From positions 1-32,655 of the forward strand of contig JAUSKX010000027.1 of assembly GCA_030646675.1 (NCBI GenBank): DNA of 32,655 nucleotides, read 5' to 3'. This document shows positions 13,318 to 22,915 of this stretch, in pieces. This DNA comes from Candidatus Azambacteria bacterium. GTDB taxonomy: Bacteria; Patescibacteriota; Minisyncoccia; UBA10092. The stretch's first letter is position 1. Each line of letters opens with the position of its first letter. A model generated the notes under the pieces. That model saw nothing but the letters and a program-made list of their open reading frames with translations, ran no database searches and had not been told where the DNA came from. A program made the position numbers and the translations under genes.

Positions 13318-14640
13318 ATGGCAAAACCGAAGGCAGAAAATAAATCGGATTTAATGGAGAAAATTGTTTCGCTTTGCAAAAGGCGGGGATTTGTTTTTCC
13401 CGGTTCGGAAATTTACGGCGGACTGCAGGGGTTTTATGATTTTGGGCCGCTGGGAGTTGAAATGAAAAATAATTTAAAACGGCTATGGTGGGATTGGATG
13501 ACCAGAGAGCATGATAATATTGTCGGCATCGACGGTGCGATTATCACCAACCCCAAAGTTTGGGAGGCGAGCGGTCATCTCAAAAACTTTGTTGACCCGC
13601 TGGTTGAATGTAAAAAATGCCATCATCGGTTCAAGGCGGATGATATAAACGCCGAATGTCCTGATTGCGGTGGCAATTTGACCGAGCCCAAGGTTTTTAA
13701 TATTTTGGTTCCGACTCAACTGGGTGTAATTGAAGAGGAAAAAACTAGCGCCTATTTAAGGGGCGAGGCGTGCCAAACAATCTATCTGGACTACAAAAGC
13801 GTTTTGGACACGACCAGATTGAAAATTCCCTTCGGCATCTGTCAAATCGGCAAAGCATTTCGCAACGAAGTTACTCCCGGAAATTTTTTATTCAGGCAAA
13901 GAGAGTTTGAACAGTGGGATTTGCAATGGTTTTGCCGCCCCGAAGAAATGGAGAAATGGTTTGAATATTGGAAAAGCGAAAGAATGGCTTGGTATAAAAG
14001 TATTTTTACCCATCCGGAAAATCTTGGTTTTTACCAGCATGAAAAGTTGGCGCACTATGCCAAAAAAGCCTTTGATATTGAATATACCGCTTCGCCGGTG
14101 GGCAAAGAAATGGAGGGCATCCATTGGCGCGGAGATTGGGACTTATCCAGACACGCGGAATTTTCAGGCCAAGATTTGAGTTATGCTGATTTGGAAACCG
14201 GCGAAAAATTTATTCCCAATATTGTTGAAACTTCCGGCGGCGTGGACCGCGCTTTCTTGTTTTTATTGTTGGATGCTTATTGTGAAGAAAAAGACCCCGC
14301 CAAGGATGGGGCAAGCCGCGTTGTTTTGAAATTGAATCCGAAAATAGCGCCGTACAAAATTGCCGTTTTCCCGCTTTTGGCGAATAAACCGGAGCTTGTT
14401 AAAATGGCTAAAGACATTTATGATTCTTTGAAAACACAATTTATGGCGGCTTGGGACGACAGGGGCAATATCGGCAAACGGTATTATGCCCAAGACGAAA
14501 TCGGGACACCCTTTTGCGTTACGGTTGATTTTGATTCGCTTGAAGACAAAAAAGTTACTGTCCGCGAACGCGACAGCATGAAACAGGAAAGAGTGGAAAT
14601 AAATGAATTAGCGGAGTATATTAAAAAACAACTTAATTAA
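13318..14640 (+). CDS. glyS: Glycyl-tRNA synthetase (dimeric class II type)
   Basis: The 440-residue protein is the alpha2-type GlyRS. It has the N-terminal RRGFVFPGSEIYGG and YDFGPLG, a zinc-binding set (CKKCHHRF ... CPDCGG), class II motif 2 as FRNEVTPGNFLFRQREFEQ, motif 3 near ETSGGVDRAFLFLL, and a C-terminal anticodon-binding domain (APYKIAVFPLL). It charges tRNA-Gly. The gene starts 58 nt after the RT hairpin and is followed by an M16 peptidase after 6 nt. It appears intact, so the DGR sits between housekeeping genes without damaging them. Confidence 0.95.
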   Translation: MAKPKAENKSDLMEKIVSLCKRRGFVFPGSEIYGGLQGFYDFGPLGVEMKNNLKRLWWDWMTREHDNIVGIDGAIITNPKVWEASGHLKNFVDPLVECKKCHHRFKADDINAECPDCGGNLTEPKVFNILVPTQLGVIEEEKTSAYLRGEACQTIYLDYKSVLDTTRLKIPFGICQIGKAFRNEVTPGNFLFRQREFEQWDLQWFCRPEEMEKWFEYWKSERMAWYKSIFTHPENLGFYQHEKLAHYAKKAFDIEYTASPVGKEMEGIHWRGDWDLSRHAEFSGQDLSYADLETGEKFIPNIVETSGGVDRAFLFLLLDAYCEEKDPAKDGASRVVLKLNPKIAPYKIAVFPLLANKPELVKMAKDIYDSLKTQFMAAWDDRGNIGKRYYAQDEIGTPFCVTVDFDSLEDKKVTVRERDSMKQERVEINELAEYIKKQLN

Positions 14641-14646
14641 AATCTC

Positions 14647-15912
14647 GTGCACAAAAAAATAACATTACCGAACGGTTTGAGAATTTTAACTATGCCGATG
14701 GCTCACACCAAGACGGCGACTGTTTTGGTGCTTGTCGCGGCCGGTTCGAAATACGAAGAAAAAAACATAAACGGTATTTCCCATTTTTTGGAGCACATGA
14801 CTTTCAAGGGCACCAAGAAAAGACCGACGCCGCTTGATATTGCCGAGCCGCTTGACCGCGTCGGCGGCAATTACAACGCTTTTACCGGCCAGGAATATAC
14901 CGGTTATTACGCCAAGGCCGACGGCAAACATCTGGACCTGCTTTTGAATATAATTTCCGACATTACCCTGAATCCCAATTTCGCTCAAAAAGAAATCAAC
15001 AAAGAAAGGGGCGTGATTATCGAAGAAATAAATATGTACGAAGATATGCCGTCAAGAAAAGTCGGGGATGTCTGGGAAGAATTGTTATATGGCGACCAAC
15101 CCGCGGGACGGTCAACCGCCGGCCAAAAAGAAATAATAGCCAGGCTTGAGCGAAAAGATTTTTCAAAATATCATAAGGAGCACTATGTCGCTCCTAAAAT
15201 TGTCGTTGCCGTTTCCGGGATGTTCAAATCCGAAGAAGTTATTGAAAAAATCAAAGCGCTTTTCGGGACAATCAGTGATTTTAAGGGAAAAGAAAAAATT
15301 GCGGTGAAAGAATCGCAAGAAAAGCCGGAGGTCAAACTGGTTTATAAAAAAACCGACCAGACCCATATTATTTTAGGAGGCCGGGCCTACAATATATTTG
15401 ACGACAGGCATTACGCGGCGGAAGTTTTAGCCACTATTCTCGGAGGGGGGATGTCTTCGCGTCTTTTCGCGTTGTTGCGCGACAAGATGGGAGCGGCCTA
15501 TTACGTGCGGACTTCCGCGGACGAATCTACCGACGCCGGTTATCTGGCGACAAGCGCCGGAATTGATAACCGCCGCGTAGAAGAAATAATCGGGGCAATA
15601 CTGGAAGAATACAAAAAAATTAAAAAAATTAAAGTTGGCGAATCGGAGCTAAGCAAGGCCAAGGAGCATATAGAGGGCGGCCTGACATTAAGCATTGAAA
15701 CATCCGACGAATTAGCCAGTTTTTATTGTTTTCAAGAAATTCTAAAAAAAGAAATCTTGGAACCGGAAGAATTTGTTAAAAAAATTAACGCCGTTACCGC
15801 CGATGATGTTTTGGAAGCGGCCAGAGATATTTTCCAGCCGGAAAAATTGAATTTAGCGCTCGTCGGCCCTTTTAAGGATAAGAAGCTATTTGCCGATTTG
15901 CTCAAAGTATAG
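14647..15912 (+). CDS. M16-family (insulinase-like) zinc peptidase
   Basis: The 421-residue protein has the inverted zinc motif HFLEH (H46, E49, H50) and the third ligand E127 in ERGVIIEEINMYED, the spacing expected of M16 processing-peptidase-like enzymes. The C-terminal half has the second M16 domain (ATILGGGMSSRLF, LRDKMGAAYYVRT). It is one chain holding the two-domain half of the clam shell, so it likely dimerises. No signal peptide is seen, so it is probably cytoplasmic. The start codon is GTG (14647), giving MHKKITLPNGLRI, which fits the family N-terminus. Confidence 0.92.
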   Translation: MHKKITLPNGLRILTMPMAHTKTATVLVLVAAGSKYEEKNINGISHFLEHMTFKGTKKRPTPLDIAEPLDRVGGNYNAFTGQEYTGYYAKADGKHLDLLLNIISDITLNPNFAQKEINKERGVIIEEINMYEDMPSRKVGDVWEELLYGDQPAGRSTAGQKEIIARLERKDFSKYHKEHYVAPKIVVAVSGMFKSEEVIEKIKALFGTISDFKGKEKIAVKESQEKPEVKLVYKKTDQTHIILGGRAYNIFDDRHYAAEVLATILGGGMSSRLFALLRDKMGAAYYVRTSADESTDAGYLATSAGIDNRRVEEIIGAILEEYKKIKKIKVGESELSKAKEHIEGGLTLSIETSDELASFYCFQEILKKEILEPEEFVKKINAVTADDVLEAARDIFQPEKLNLALVGPFKDKKLFADLLKV

Positions 15913-15931
15913 TATATTCAAGCCATAATCT

Positions 15932-16960
15932 ATGGCTACGAATAATGGAACAATAATAGAAATTTCTCCCAAAACAATATTTTGGGCGCTTGGTATTGTA
16001 ATTTTGACGGTTTTAGCCTATATGGTGCGCGATGTTATCGCGATTTTGATTTTCGCCATCATCATCGCTTCGGCGCTTGAGCCGGTTCTGGAGTTTTCCC
16101 AAAGGAAAAAAATACCAAGACTTTTATCGCTGATTGTTATTTATATTTTATTTGTCGTATTTTTCGCCGCTTTGGTTTATATTCTTCTGCCTTTGTTGCT
16201 CGACCAGTTTCGCGACTTCTCGCAAAACTATCCGGTTTATTTCGGCAAGATAGAAGAGGCGGCCGGAACGATAACATTCTTGCCGGGCCTTTCCGGAAAT
16301 ATTCACGAATTGTTAGTGCAATTAACCGGGCAAATACCAAGTTTCACTTCTCTGCTTTCTTATGCCTCGTCGATTGTTGGCGGTATCGCCTCTCTTGTAG
16401 TGGTCTTAGCTGTGTCGTTTTATTTGTCTTGGTCGCGAGGCGCTTTGGACGATTTCCTAAGGTCGGTTTTGCCGCCGCGATTTGAAACATATATCCATGA
16501 ATTATGGCTCCGCGCTCAGAAAAAAATGGGCCGCTGGCTGCAAGCCCAGATTCTTTTGAGTCTTATAATGGCGACAATGGTGGGTGTCGGCCTGTGGATT
16601 TTGGGTGTAAAATACGCATTCCTTATTGCTATAGTTGTAGGTATTCTGGAAATAGTGCCCTATGTCGGCCCGATAATTTCCGGAGGGTTGGCGACAATTT
16701 TGGCTTTGTCGCAATCAACAATGCTCGGACTCTGGACATTAATCTTTTTTGTCGCGGCGCACCAATTGGAGAATCACATATTGGTTCCTTTGCTTATAAA
16801 AAAATTGGTCGGTCTTAATCCCGTCGCCATTATTCTCGCTATTTTGGTCGGCGCGAAACTGGGAGGTATTTTCGGTGTTATATTGGCCGTGCCTCTGGCG
16901 GCCGTTGTAGATGAATTTTTTGACGATTTGGCAAAACGCAAATCAGCCCCCGTTCAATGA
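15932..16960 (+). CDS. AI-2E-family membrane permease
   Basis: The 342-residue protein has about eight hydrophobic segments and the family patterns VRDVIAILIFAIIIASALEPVLEF near the N-terminus, LQAQILLSLIMATMVGVGLW, and a C-terminal VGLNPVAIILAILVGAKLGGIFG followed by VPLAAV. Members of this family (YdiK/TqsA/PerM) are proposed exporters of small molecules, and some are Na+/H+ antiporters; the substrate here is unknown. Its end overlaps the next gene by 4 nt (ATGA). Confidence 0.9.
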   Translation: MATNNGTIIEISPKTIFWALGIVILTVLAYMVRDVIAILIFAIIIASALEPVLEFSQRKKIPRLLSLIVIYILFVVFFAALVYILLPLLLDQFRDFSQNYPVYFGKIEEAAGTITFLPGLSGNIHELLVQLTGQIPSFTSLLSYASSIVGGIASLVVVLAVSFYLSWSRGALDDFLRSVLPPRFETYIHELWLRAQKKMGRWLQAQILLSLIMATMVGVGLWILGVKYAFLIAIVVGILEIVPYVGPIISGGLATILALSQSTMLGLWTLIFFVAAHQLENHILVPLLIKKLVGLNPVAIILAILVGAKLGGIFGVILAVPLAAVVDEFFDDLAKRKSAPVQ

Positions 16961-17376
16961 AAAAATTCCCGTCTTTTTTATTTTTGGGAGGCGCCATTGT
17001 TGCCTTGAGTTATTTGGCGGATTTTTATCTTAATCTGGGATTATTGACTGGGTGGTGGGTTGCTAATATTTTTCATTTTTTTGGCGGCATATACGCTTTT
17101 TTCTTTATAAGAGCCTTTTATTATTTGACGGAGAAGTACCACAAAACAATAACGGCTTTTTGGTTTGAAATGGTTATTTTTGCCGGGGGCGCGTTAATAT
17201 TGGGAGTGTTCTGGGAATGGTATGAGTTTGTTTTTTATTATAAATTCGGAACTTTTGCAATATCTCAATGGAGTGTTACAACTTATATGGACACTATATA
17301 CGATTTGATGTTTGATTTAGTTGGCGCTACATTTGCAGGCGCCTATCTATTTATAAGAAATGGAAAAAACAAATAA
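16957..17376 (+). CDS. Small integral membrane protein, YjdF/DUF2238-like
   Basis: The 139-residue protein has four hydrophobic segments. GVFWEWYEFVF and the helix with TYMDTIYDLMFDLVGATFA resemble the E-W-E...D..D...D..G pattern of YjdF/DUF2238 membrane proteins. The acidic residues in membrane helices suggest transport or metal binding, but no function is established. It overlaps the AI-2E gene by 4 nt and metG by 17 nt, so it is part of a coupled transcript. Confidence 0.55.
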   Translation: MKKFPSFLFLGGAIVALSYLADFYLNLGLLTGWWVANIFHFFGGIYAFFFIRAFYYLTEKYHKTITAFWFEMVIFAGGALILGVFWEWYEFVFYYKFGTFAISQWSVTTYMDTIYDLMFDLVGATFAGAYLFIRNGKNK

Positions 17377-18826
17377 AAAATTTTACATAACAACTTCCAT
17401 ACCATATGTTAACGCGCCGCCGCACATAGGGCACGCGCTGGAGTTTATCCAAGCCGATGTTTTGGCCCGCTCTCAAAGGGCGGCGGGCAAGGATGTTTTT
17501 TTCTTAACCGGCGCCGACGAGCATGGCGTTAAGATAGCCAGGGCGGCCGAAGAAGCCAAAAAAACGACAAAAAAATTTGTTGATGAAAACACGGACAAAA
17601 TAAAAAAGCTTATTAAGATTTTAAATATTTCCAATGACGATTTTATCCGCACAACCGACAAAAAACGCCATTGGCCGGGCGCCCAAAAACTTTGGCTCAA
17701 TCTTGCTAAGGCGGGCGATATATACAAAAAGAAATACAGGGGGCTTTACTGCGCCGGCCATGAGGCCTTTGTTACCGATAAAGACCTTGTTAACGGTGTT
17801 TGCGCGCTCCACAAAACCAAGCCGGAAATTATCGAAGAAGAGAATTATTTTTTCCGTTTGTCCAAGTATTCAAAGAAAATAGAAACGTTTATAAAAAGCG
17901 GCAAACTGAAAGTGTCGCCGGTTTCGCGGCGGAATGAAATTTTGTCTTTGCTTAAAGAAGGTTTGGAAGATATAAGCTTCTCAAGACCGGCCAAAAGTTT
18001 GAGTTGGGGCGTGCCGGTGCCAAACGATTCCGAACACACAATGTATGTTTGGTGCGATGCCTTGTCGAATTATATTACCGCCATTGATTATGCCGATAGC
18101 GACAATTTAAAATTTAAAATTAAAAATTTAAAATTTCAGCACTGGTGGCCGGCCGATGTTCATGTTATCGGTAAAGACATTTTGCGGTTTCATGCCGCTA
18201 TTTGGCCGGGGATGCTTCTATCGGCGAAATTGCCGCTGCCCAAAACAATTTTTGTTCACGGATTTATAACTTCGGGCGGCGAAAAAATGTCCAAGACCGT
18301 CGGCAATGTAATCGACCCGCTTGAAGTTGCCGCGAAATACGGCGTTGACGCTTTAAGATATTATTTGCTTCGGGAAATTCCGTCCGGAGAAGACGGTGAT
18401 TTCACTTTTGAAAAATTTGAAGAGAGATATAAAGCCGACCTGGCAAAGGGCATCGGTAATCTGGCGGCGAGAGTTTTAACATTGGCGCAAAAGGGAAAAG
18501 TAAAAGCGTTTAAGAACATGGCATTTGCTTCGGAAATCGCCAAAGTAAAAAAAGATTCTGCGCAGTCCGTTTTGGAATTCAAATTCAACGAGGCGTTGGA
18601 AAAAATTTGGCGGCTTATCGCTTTAGGCGATAAATATATTGATGTTCAAAAACCTTGGGCGCTGGAAAGCGATTCAAAGAAATTTAAGGAAATAATCGGG
18701 CATCTTTTATTTTTGATTTCGGGTATTGGCGAATTGCTTATTCCATTTATGCCGGAAACGGCGGTTCAAATCGCCAAACATATCTCAAAAAGCAAAAGTG
18801 TGGTTTTATTTCCCCGGCTTAAATAA
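17360..18826 (+). CDS. metG: Methionyl-tRNA synthetase
   Basis: The 488-residue class I synthetase has the HIGH box intact (NAPPHIGHALEF), LTGADEHG, a connective segment with YCAGHEAFV and GVCALH, VWCDALSNYI, and the KMSKS loop as KMSKTVGN. The C-terminal anticodon-binding helices end at KPWAL. No C-terminal tRNA-binding (EMAP-like) domain is attached. It makes Met-tRNA for initiation and elongation. An AT-rich repeat at 18104-18136 adds NLKFKIKNLKF in frame. tatD follows directly, its ATG 2 nt after the stop. Confidence 0.95.
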   Translation: MEKTNKKFYITTSIPYVNAPPHIGHALEFIQADVLARSQRAAGKDVFFLTGADEHGVKIARAAEEAKKTTKKFVDENTDKIKKLIKILNISNDDFIRTTDKKRHWPGAQKLWLNLAKAGDIYKKKYRGLYCAGHEAFVTDKDLVNGVCALHKTKPEIIEEENYFFRLSKYSKKIETFIKSGKLKVSPVSRRNEILSLLKEGLEDISFSRPAKSLSWGVPVPNDSEHTMYVWCDALSNYITAIDYADSDNLKFKIKNLKFQHWWPADVHVIGKDILRFHAAIWPGMLLSAKLPLPKTIFVHGFITSGGEKMSKTVGNVIDPLEVAAKYGVDALRYYLLREIPSGEDGDFTFEKFEERYKADLAKGIGNLAARVLTLAQKGKVKAFKNMAFASEIAKVKKDSAQSVLEFKFNEALEKIWRLIALGDKYIDVQKPWALESDSKKFKEIIGHLLFLISGIGELLIPFMPETAVQIAKHISKSKSVVLFPRLK

Positions 18827-18827
18827 A

Positions 18828-19610
18828 ATGCTATTTGATTCTCACGCGCATCTGTCTCACGAGCTTTTCGCTCAGTCTCGCGAAGAAATAATCAAGAAAC
18901 TTTGTGTTCTTGGAATTAAAGTCGTGAATATCGGCGTTGGTTCAGAAGAGTTTGAAAAGACTGTTGCTCTTGCGGAAAAGAATCCAAAACAAATATGGGC
19001 GGCTATCGGTTTTCATCCTGATGACGCGAAAGTAACGGATGAAGATTTTGTAAAATTAAAAGATTTTGCCGTGAATAAAAATGTTGTCGCGATAGGAGAA
19101 TGCGGGCTGGATTACTACCGTAATCTTGAAAATCAAAATTTACAAAAAGAAGTTTTTATAAAACAAATTGAGTTGGCGCAGGAATTAAAAAAACCATTAA
19201 TAATTCATTGCCGTCCGACTATGGGAACATCCAATGCCTATGAGGACGCTATTGAAATATTAAAATTTAAACATTTAAACATTTCAAGTGGCAATGGTGT
19301 CGCGCATTTCTTTTCTGGGACCGTAGAGATGGCCAAGAAATTTTTGGATTTGGGATTTTATATTTCATTTGCCGGTCCGATAACATTTGCCGAAGAATAT
19401 AAAGAAGTTGTTGAGTATGTCCCAAACGACAAAATTTTGGCCGAAACAGATTCGCCTTTTGCCGCGCCGTTTCCTTATCGCGGCAAGCGCAACGAGCCGG
19501 CGTTTGTGGAGTTCGTGGTTCGCCAAATAGCTCTTTGGAAGGGTTTGAGTTTTGAGGAAGCGGCGCGGCTTACAACCGAAAACGCGGAAAAACTTTTTCA
19601 GTTGCCGTAA
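18828..19610 (+). CDS. tatD: TatD-family metal-dependent deoxyribonuclease
   Basis: The 260-residue protein begins MLFDSHAHLS, with the metal pair HxH. It continues with GFHPDD, GECGLDYYR (Glu ligand), IIHCRP, VAHFFSG and LAETDSPF (Asp ligand), the complete TatD set on a TIM barrel. TatD enzymes are 3'-5' exonucleases acting in DNA repair. Although the frame is open further upstream (to 18726), the ATG at 18828 is the right start because the barrel begins there and metG ends at 18826. The neighbourhood metG-tatD is common in bacteria. Confidence 0.94.
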   Translation: MLFDSHAHLSHELFAQSREEIIKKLCVLGIKVVNIGVGSEEFEKTVALAEKNPKQIWAAIGFHPDDAKVTDEDFVKLKDFAVNKNVVAIGECGLDYYRNLENQNLQKEVFIKQIELAQELKKPLIIHCRPTMGTSNAYEDAIEILKFKHLNISSGNGVAHFFSGTVEMAKKFLDLGFYISFAGPITFAEEYKEVVEYVPNDKILAETDSPFAAPFPYRGKRNEPAFVEFVVRQIALWKGLSFEEAARLTTENAEKLFQLP

Positions 19611-19637
19611 TGCCTCGTTGGTGATTAAATTATATAA

Positions 19638-22046
19638 ATGGAATACGACCATAAAAAAATAGAAGCCGAATGGCAAAAAATATGGGAAAAGAATGAGAAA
19701 CTTTGGGCAGCCGAAGATTTTTCTAAAAAGCCAAAACAGTATATTTTGGTTGAATTTCCCTATCCTTCGGGCGAAGGGCTTCATGTCGGCCACGTGAGAA
19801 GCTATTCGGCGTTAGACGCTTTTGCGCGGAAAAAAAGGATGGAGGGAAACAATGTTTTGTATCCTATCGGCTGGGATGCTTTCGGCCTGCCGACGGAAAA
19901 CTATGCCATAAAAAATGGCATCCATCCCCGGGAAGCGACGGATAAAAATATCAAAAACTATAAAAGACAAATTAAATCGCTGGGCTTGTCTTTTGACTGG
20001 AAAAGGGAAATAGATACAACCGACCCCGCTTATTATAAATGGACCCAGTGGATATTTTTGAAATTTTTCGAAAAAGGATTGGCATATCAAGTTGAAATGC
20101 CTATCAATTGGTGTCCTCAATGTAAAATAGGGCTGGCAAATGAAGAGGCCGTCGGCGGCGTTTGCGAACGGTGCGGCGCGCCGGCCGAAAAACGCAATGT
20201 AAAGCAATGGCTTTTAAAAATAACCGCTTACGCCGACCGGCTTATTGATGATTTGAATGAAGTTGATTATTTGGAAAAAATTAAAACTCAGCAAATTAAT
20301 TGGATAGGCAGAAGCTATGGAACAAATGTTGATTTTAAAATCAAATCAAACAGCCAAAAAATATCGGTATTCACAACCCGGATTGACACTATTTTCGGGG
20401 TAACGGCCCTGGTTTTGGCTCCGGAAAATAAAATCTTGCAAGATTTTAAAGAAAATATAGCCAACTGGCCGGAAGTCGAAAATTACATAATAGCATCGGC
20501 AAAAAAGTCAGACCTTGAAAGAACTACTGAGCAAAAAGAACGGATAGGCGTCGAAATTAAAGGAATAAAAGTTATTAATCCTTTAAACCAGGAAGAAATT
20601 GCCGTGTGGGTTGCCGATTATGTCATTGCCACTTACGGCGGCGGAGCGGTAATGATGGTTCCGGCTCATGACAGACGCGATTGGGATTTTGCCAAAAACT
20701 ATAGCATAGCCATTAAAGAAGTTGTCGGCGGGGGCGATATTTCAAAGGAGCCGTATGTTGAATACGGCCGTCTTGTCAATTCCGAGGGGTTTAATGGCTT
20801 GGATTCCCAGGAGGCGATTGAAAAAATAACCCAATGGCTGGCAGATAATACATTAGGCGGCAAGGCCGTAAACTATAAACTGCGCGACTGGATATTTTCC
20901 CGCCAGCATTATTGGGGCGAGCCCATTCCGATAATTCACTGTGATAAATGCGGCACAGTTCCCGTCCCGGAAAGCGAATTGCCGGTTGAATTGCCTTATG
21001 TCGAAAAATATCAGCCGACAGGCACGGGTGAATCACCGCTGGCGGCAATTAAAGAATGGGTGAATGTTAAATGCCCGAATTGCCAAGGGCAGGCAAAACG
21101 CGAAACCGATACAATGCCAAATTGGGCCGGGTCTTCTTGGTATTTTTTGCGCTATATCGACCCCAAAAATAACAATATCTTTGCCGATGGCAAAAAATTA
21201 AAATATTGGCTGATGGTGGACTTATACAATGGGGGAATGGAGCACACGACTCTTCATCTTTTGTATTCCCGCTTTTGGCATAAATTTTTATACGATTTGA
21301 AACTGGTCCCGACTTCGGAACCCTATGCCAGGCGGCAGTCGCACGGAATAGTTCTGGCTGAAGACAATCAGAAAATGAGCAAGAGCCGCGGCAATGTTAT
21401 CAACCCTGATAACATCATTGAAACTTACGGCGCCGATTCCTTGAGAATCTATGAAATGTTCATGGGACCGTTTGACCAAACTATCAGCTGGAATACCAAT
21501 GGACTGGTTGGATGCTATAGGTTTTTAAATCGGGTCTGGGATATTTTTCACCGGCCGGAAAAGTTTGGCTCGACGGTTCAAGATGCCGAAATCAAAATCA
21601 ATCAATTGATAAAAAGGATTGGTGAAGATTTGGAGGCGATGAAATTTAATACCGCCGTTGCCGCTTTTATGGAGTTCATAAATTTTTGGTCCGAAGACGC
21701 AAAGACGCTTTCCAAAAAAGATTCCGAAACATTTTTGAAATTATTAGCCCCTTTCGCTCCGCACATATGCGAGGAGCTTTGGCTGGGTTTGGATAACAAA
21801 ATGTCAATTCATCTTGAAACATGGCCGGCATATAATCTTGAACTTCTTGAAAAAGGGGACTACGAACTGATTATCCAAATTAACGGCAAAGTACGCGATA
21901 AGATAATGGTCTCGAAAAAGCTGGAACGCTCGGAAATCGAGAAATTGACAATGGCTCGCGACGCCGTCAAAAAACATATTAGCGGCAAGGAAATAAAAAA
22001 GATAATATTTGTCCCGAACCGTCTCATAAACATTGTCGTTTCTTAG
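19638..22046 (+). CDS. leuS: Leucyl-tRNA synthetase
   Basis: The 802-residue protein has the HIGH box in EGLHVGHVRSY, GWDAFGLPTENYAIK, zinc pairs (CPQCK ... CERCG and CDKCG ... CPNCQG), editing-domain parts (TTRIDTIFGVT, GGGAVMMVPAHDRRD), LRDWIFSRQHYWGEPIP and the KMSKS loop as KMSKSRGNVINPD. The C-terminal domain (INGKVRDK) is present. It charges tRNA-Leu and edits mischarged tRNA. The spacing to tatD is 27 nt. This is the fifth aminoacyl-tRNA synthetase in the window. Confidence 0.96.
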   Translation: MEYDHKKIEAEWQKIWEKNEKLWAAEDFSKKPKQYILVEFPYPSGEGLHVGHVRSYSALDAFARKKRMEGNNVLYPIGWDAFGLPTENYAIKNGIHPREATDKNIKNYKRQIKSLGLSFDWKREIDTTDPAYYKWTQWIFLKFFEKGLAYQVEMPINWCPQCKIGLANEEAVGGVCERCGAPAEKRNVKQWLLKITAYADRLIDDLNEVDYLEKIKTQQINWIGRSYGTNVDFKIKSNSQKISVFTTRIDTIFGVTALVLAPENKILQDFKENIANWPEVENYIIASAKKSDLERTTEQKERIGVEIKGIKVINPLNQEEIAVWVADYVIATYGGGAVMMVPAHDRRDWDFAKNYSIAIKEVVGGGDISKEPYVEYGRLVNSEGFNGLDSQEAIEKITQWLADNTLGGKAVNYKLRDWIFSRQHYWGEPIPIIHCDKCGTVPVPESELPVELPYVEKYQPTGTGESPLAAIKEWVNVKCPNCQGQAKRETDTMPNWAGSSWYFLRYIDPKNNNIFADGKKLKYWLMVDLYNGGMEHTTLHLLYSRFWHKFLYDLKLVPTSEPYARRQSHGIVLAEDNQKMSKSRGNVINPDNIIETYGADSLRIYEMFMGPFDQTISWNTNGLVGCYRFLNRVWDIFHRPEKFGSTVQDAEIKINQLIKRIGEDLEAMKFNTAVAAFMEFINFWSEDAKTLSKKDSETFLKLLAPFAPHICEELWLGLDNKMSIHLETWPAYNLELLEKGDYELIIQINGKVRDKIMVSKKLERSEIEKLTMARDAVKKHISGKEIKKIIFVPNRLINIVVS

Positions 22047-22092
22047 TTCATATCGCGTTTTTTCCGCTTTTGATAGCCAATAAATATCTTCG

Positions 22093-22126
22093 GTTTGTTA
22101 TAAATGCTATAGCACGCAGAATAAAC
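22093..22126. repeat. ATGCTATAGCAT palindrome family, copy 2 (degenerate right arm)
   Basis: The left 22 nt equal those of copy 1 (10613). The right arm has decayed (CACGCAGAATAAAC). It ends 16 nt upstream of the PaaX/Cas2-like ATG, so it could be its operator. Confidence 0.8.
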
Positions 22127-22142
22127 TTTAATAAAAATATTT

Positions 22143-22694
22143 ATGAAGAAAAGCAAAATTGGCAAGGATTTCTTAAAGTATTTGGCTTTGGGCGGTTTGG
22201 TAACCGTAGCCATGCTCTCTCCCATAAATGGACACAAAGTGGCCAAAGATCTGGTGAAGCACGTTAAATATAAGCTTAAACAGCTTAAAAATAACGCCTA
22301 TTATCTTAAAAAACGAGGCCACATCGAGTTTGTTAAAGAGAATAGCAACGAGATTGTAGTTAGAATCACGGATGGCGGTAGAAAATATCTAAAAACATTT
22401 GATATAGACAATATGGCCCTGAACAGGCCCGAGCGCTGGGACGGGAAGTGGCGGCTGGTGATTTTTGATGTGCCGGAAAAGCATAAAAATGCGCGCGAAG
22501 CGTTAAGAAGAAAACTGAAAGATCTTTGTTTTTTTCGATTACAAGACAGCGCGTGGGTAACTCCGCATCCCTGCGATGACGAGATCAGATTTTTGAGAGA
22601 AATTTTTAATATTTCTTTTAACGTTGATGTTTTTACCATAAGTGACTTGAAACATCACGAGATCAAACTGAAGAAACATTTCAATATCGCTTGA
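22143..22694 (+). CDS. PaaX-like regulator with Cas2-like domain
   Basis: The 183-residue protein has a hydrophobic N-terminal stretch (FLKYLALGGLVTVAMLSP), a winged-helix-like part (about 30-85) and a C-terminal Cas2-like ferredoxin fold: KWRLVIFDVPEKHK (about 101-114), LRRKLKDLCFFRLQDSAWV and PHPCDDEI. This matches the PaaX/Cas2-like transcriptional regulators common in CPR genomes, often mis-named Cas2. No CRISPR repeats or cas genes are in the window, so a CRISPR role is not supported. A large palindrome lies just upstream and two more follow, suggesting that it binds them and regulates itself. It is transcribed away from leuS as a lone gene. Confidence 0.75.
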   Translation: MKKSKIGKDFLKYLALGGLVTVAMLSPINGHKVAKDLVKHVKYKLKQLKNNAYYLKKRGHIEFVKENSNEIVVRITDGGRKYLKTFDIDNMALNRPERWDGKWRLVIFDVPEKHKNAREALRRKLKDLCFFRLQDSAWVTPHPCDDEIRFLREIFNISFNVDVFTISDLKHHEIKLKKHFNIA

Positions 22695-22871
22695 AGGGGA
22701 GTGATTCAGAAATTCAGCCATGGTAGCCATCTTTCGGGCGGTTTTCGGTAGTCGAAAATCCATAAAACAGCCGAATGATGCTAGTGGTAAACTCGATAAA
22801 AATAAATTCCTACCGGTGAGATTATTAAAATCAGAAATCAGAATTTCTTTATATTGTCGCGCGATAATTTT

Positions 22872-22915
22872 CTCCATTTTGTTATAAATGCTATAGCATT
22901 TATAACAAAATGGAG
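22872..22915. repeat. ATGCTATAGCAT palindrome, copy 3 (perfect, 44 nt)
   Basis: A perfect 22-bp inverted repeat with no spacer, outer ends CTCCATTTTG/CAAAATGGAG. It has the same TTTGTTAT-like arms and core as the other copies. Confidence 0.9.

Noticed and set aside
22143-22694. Cas2 of a CRISPR system
   Set aside because: Only the fold is Cas2-like. A winged-helix part precedes it, and there are no repeats, spacers or other cas genes in the window.
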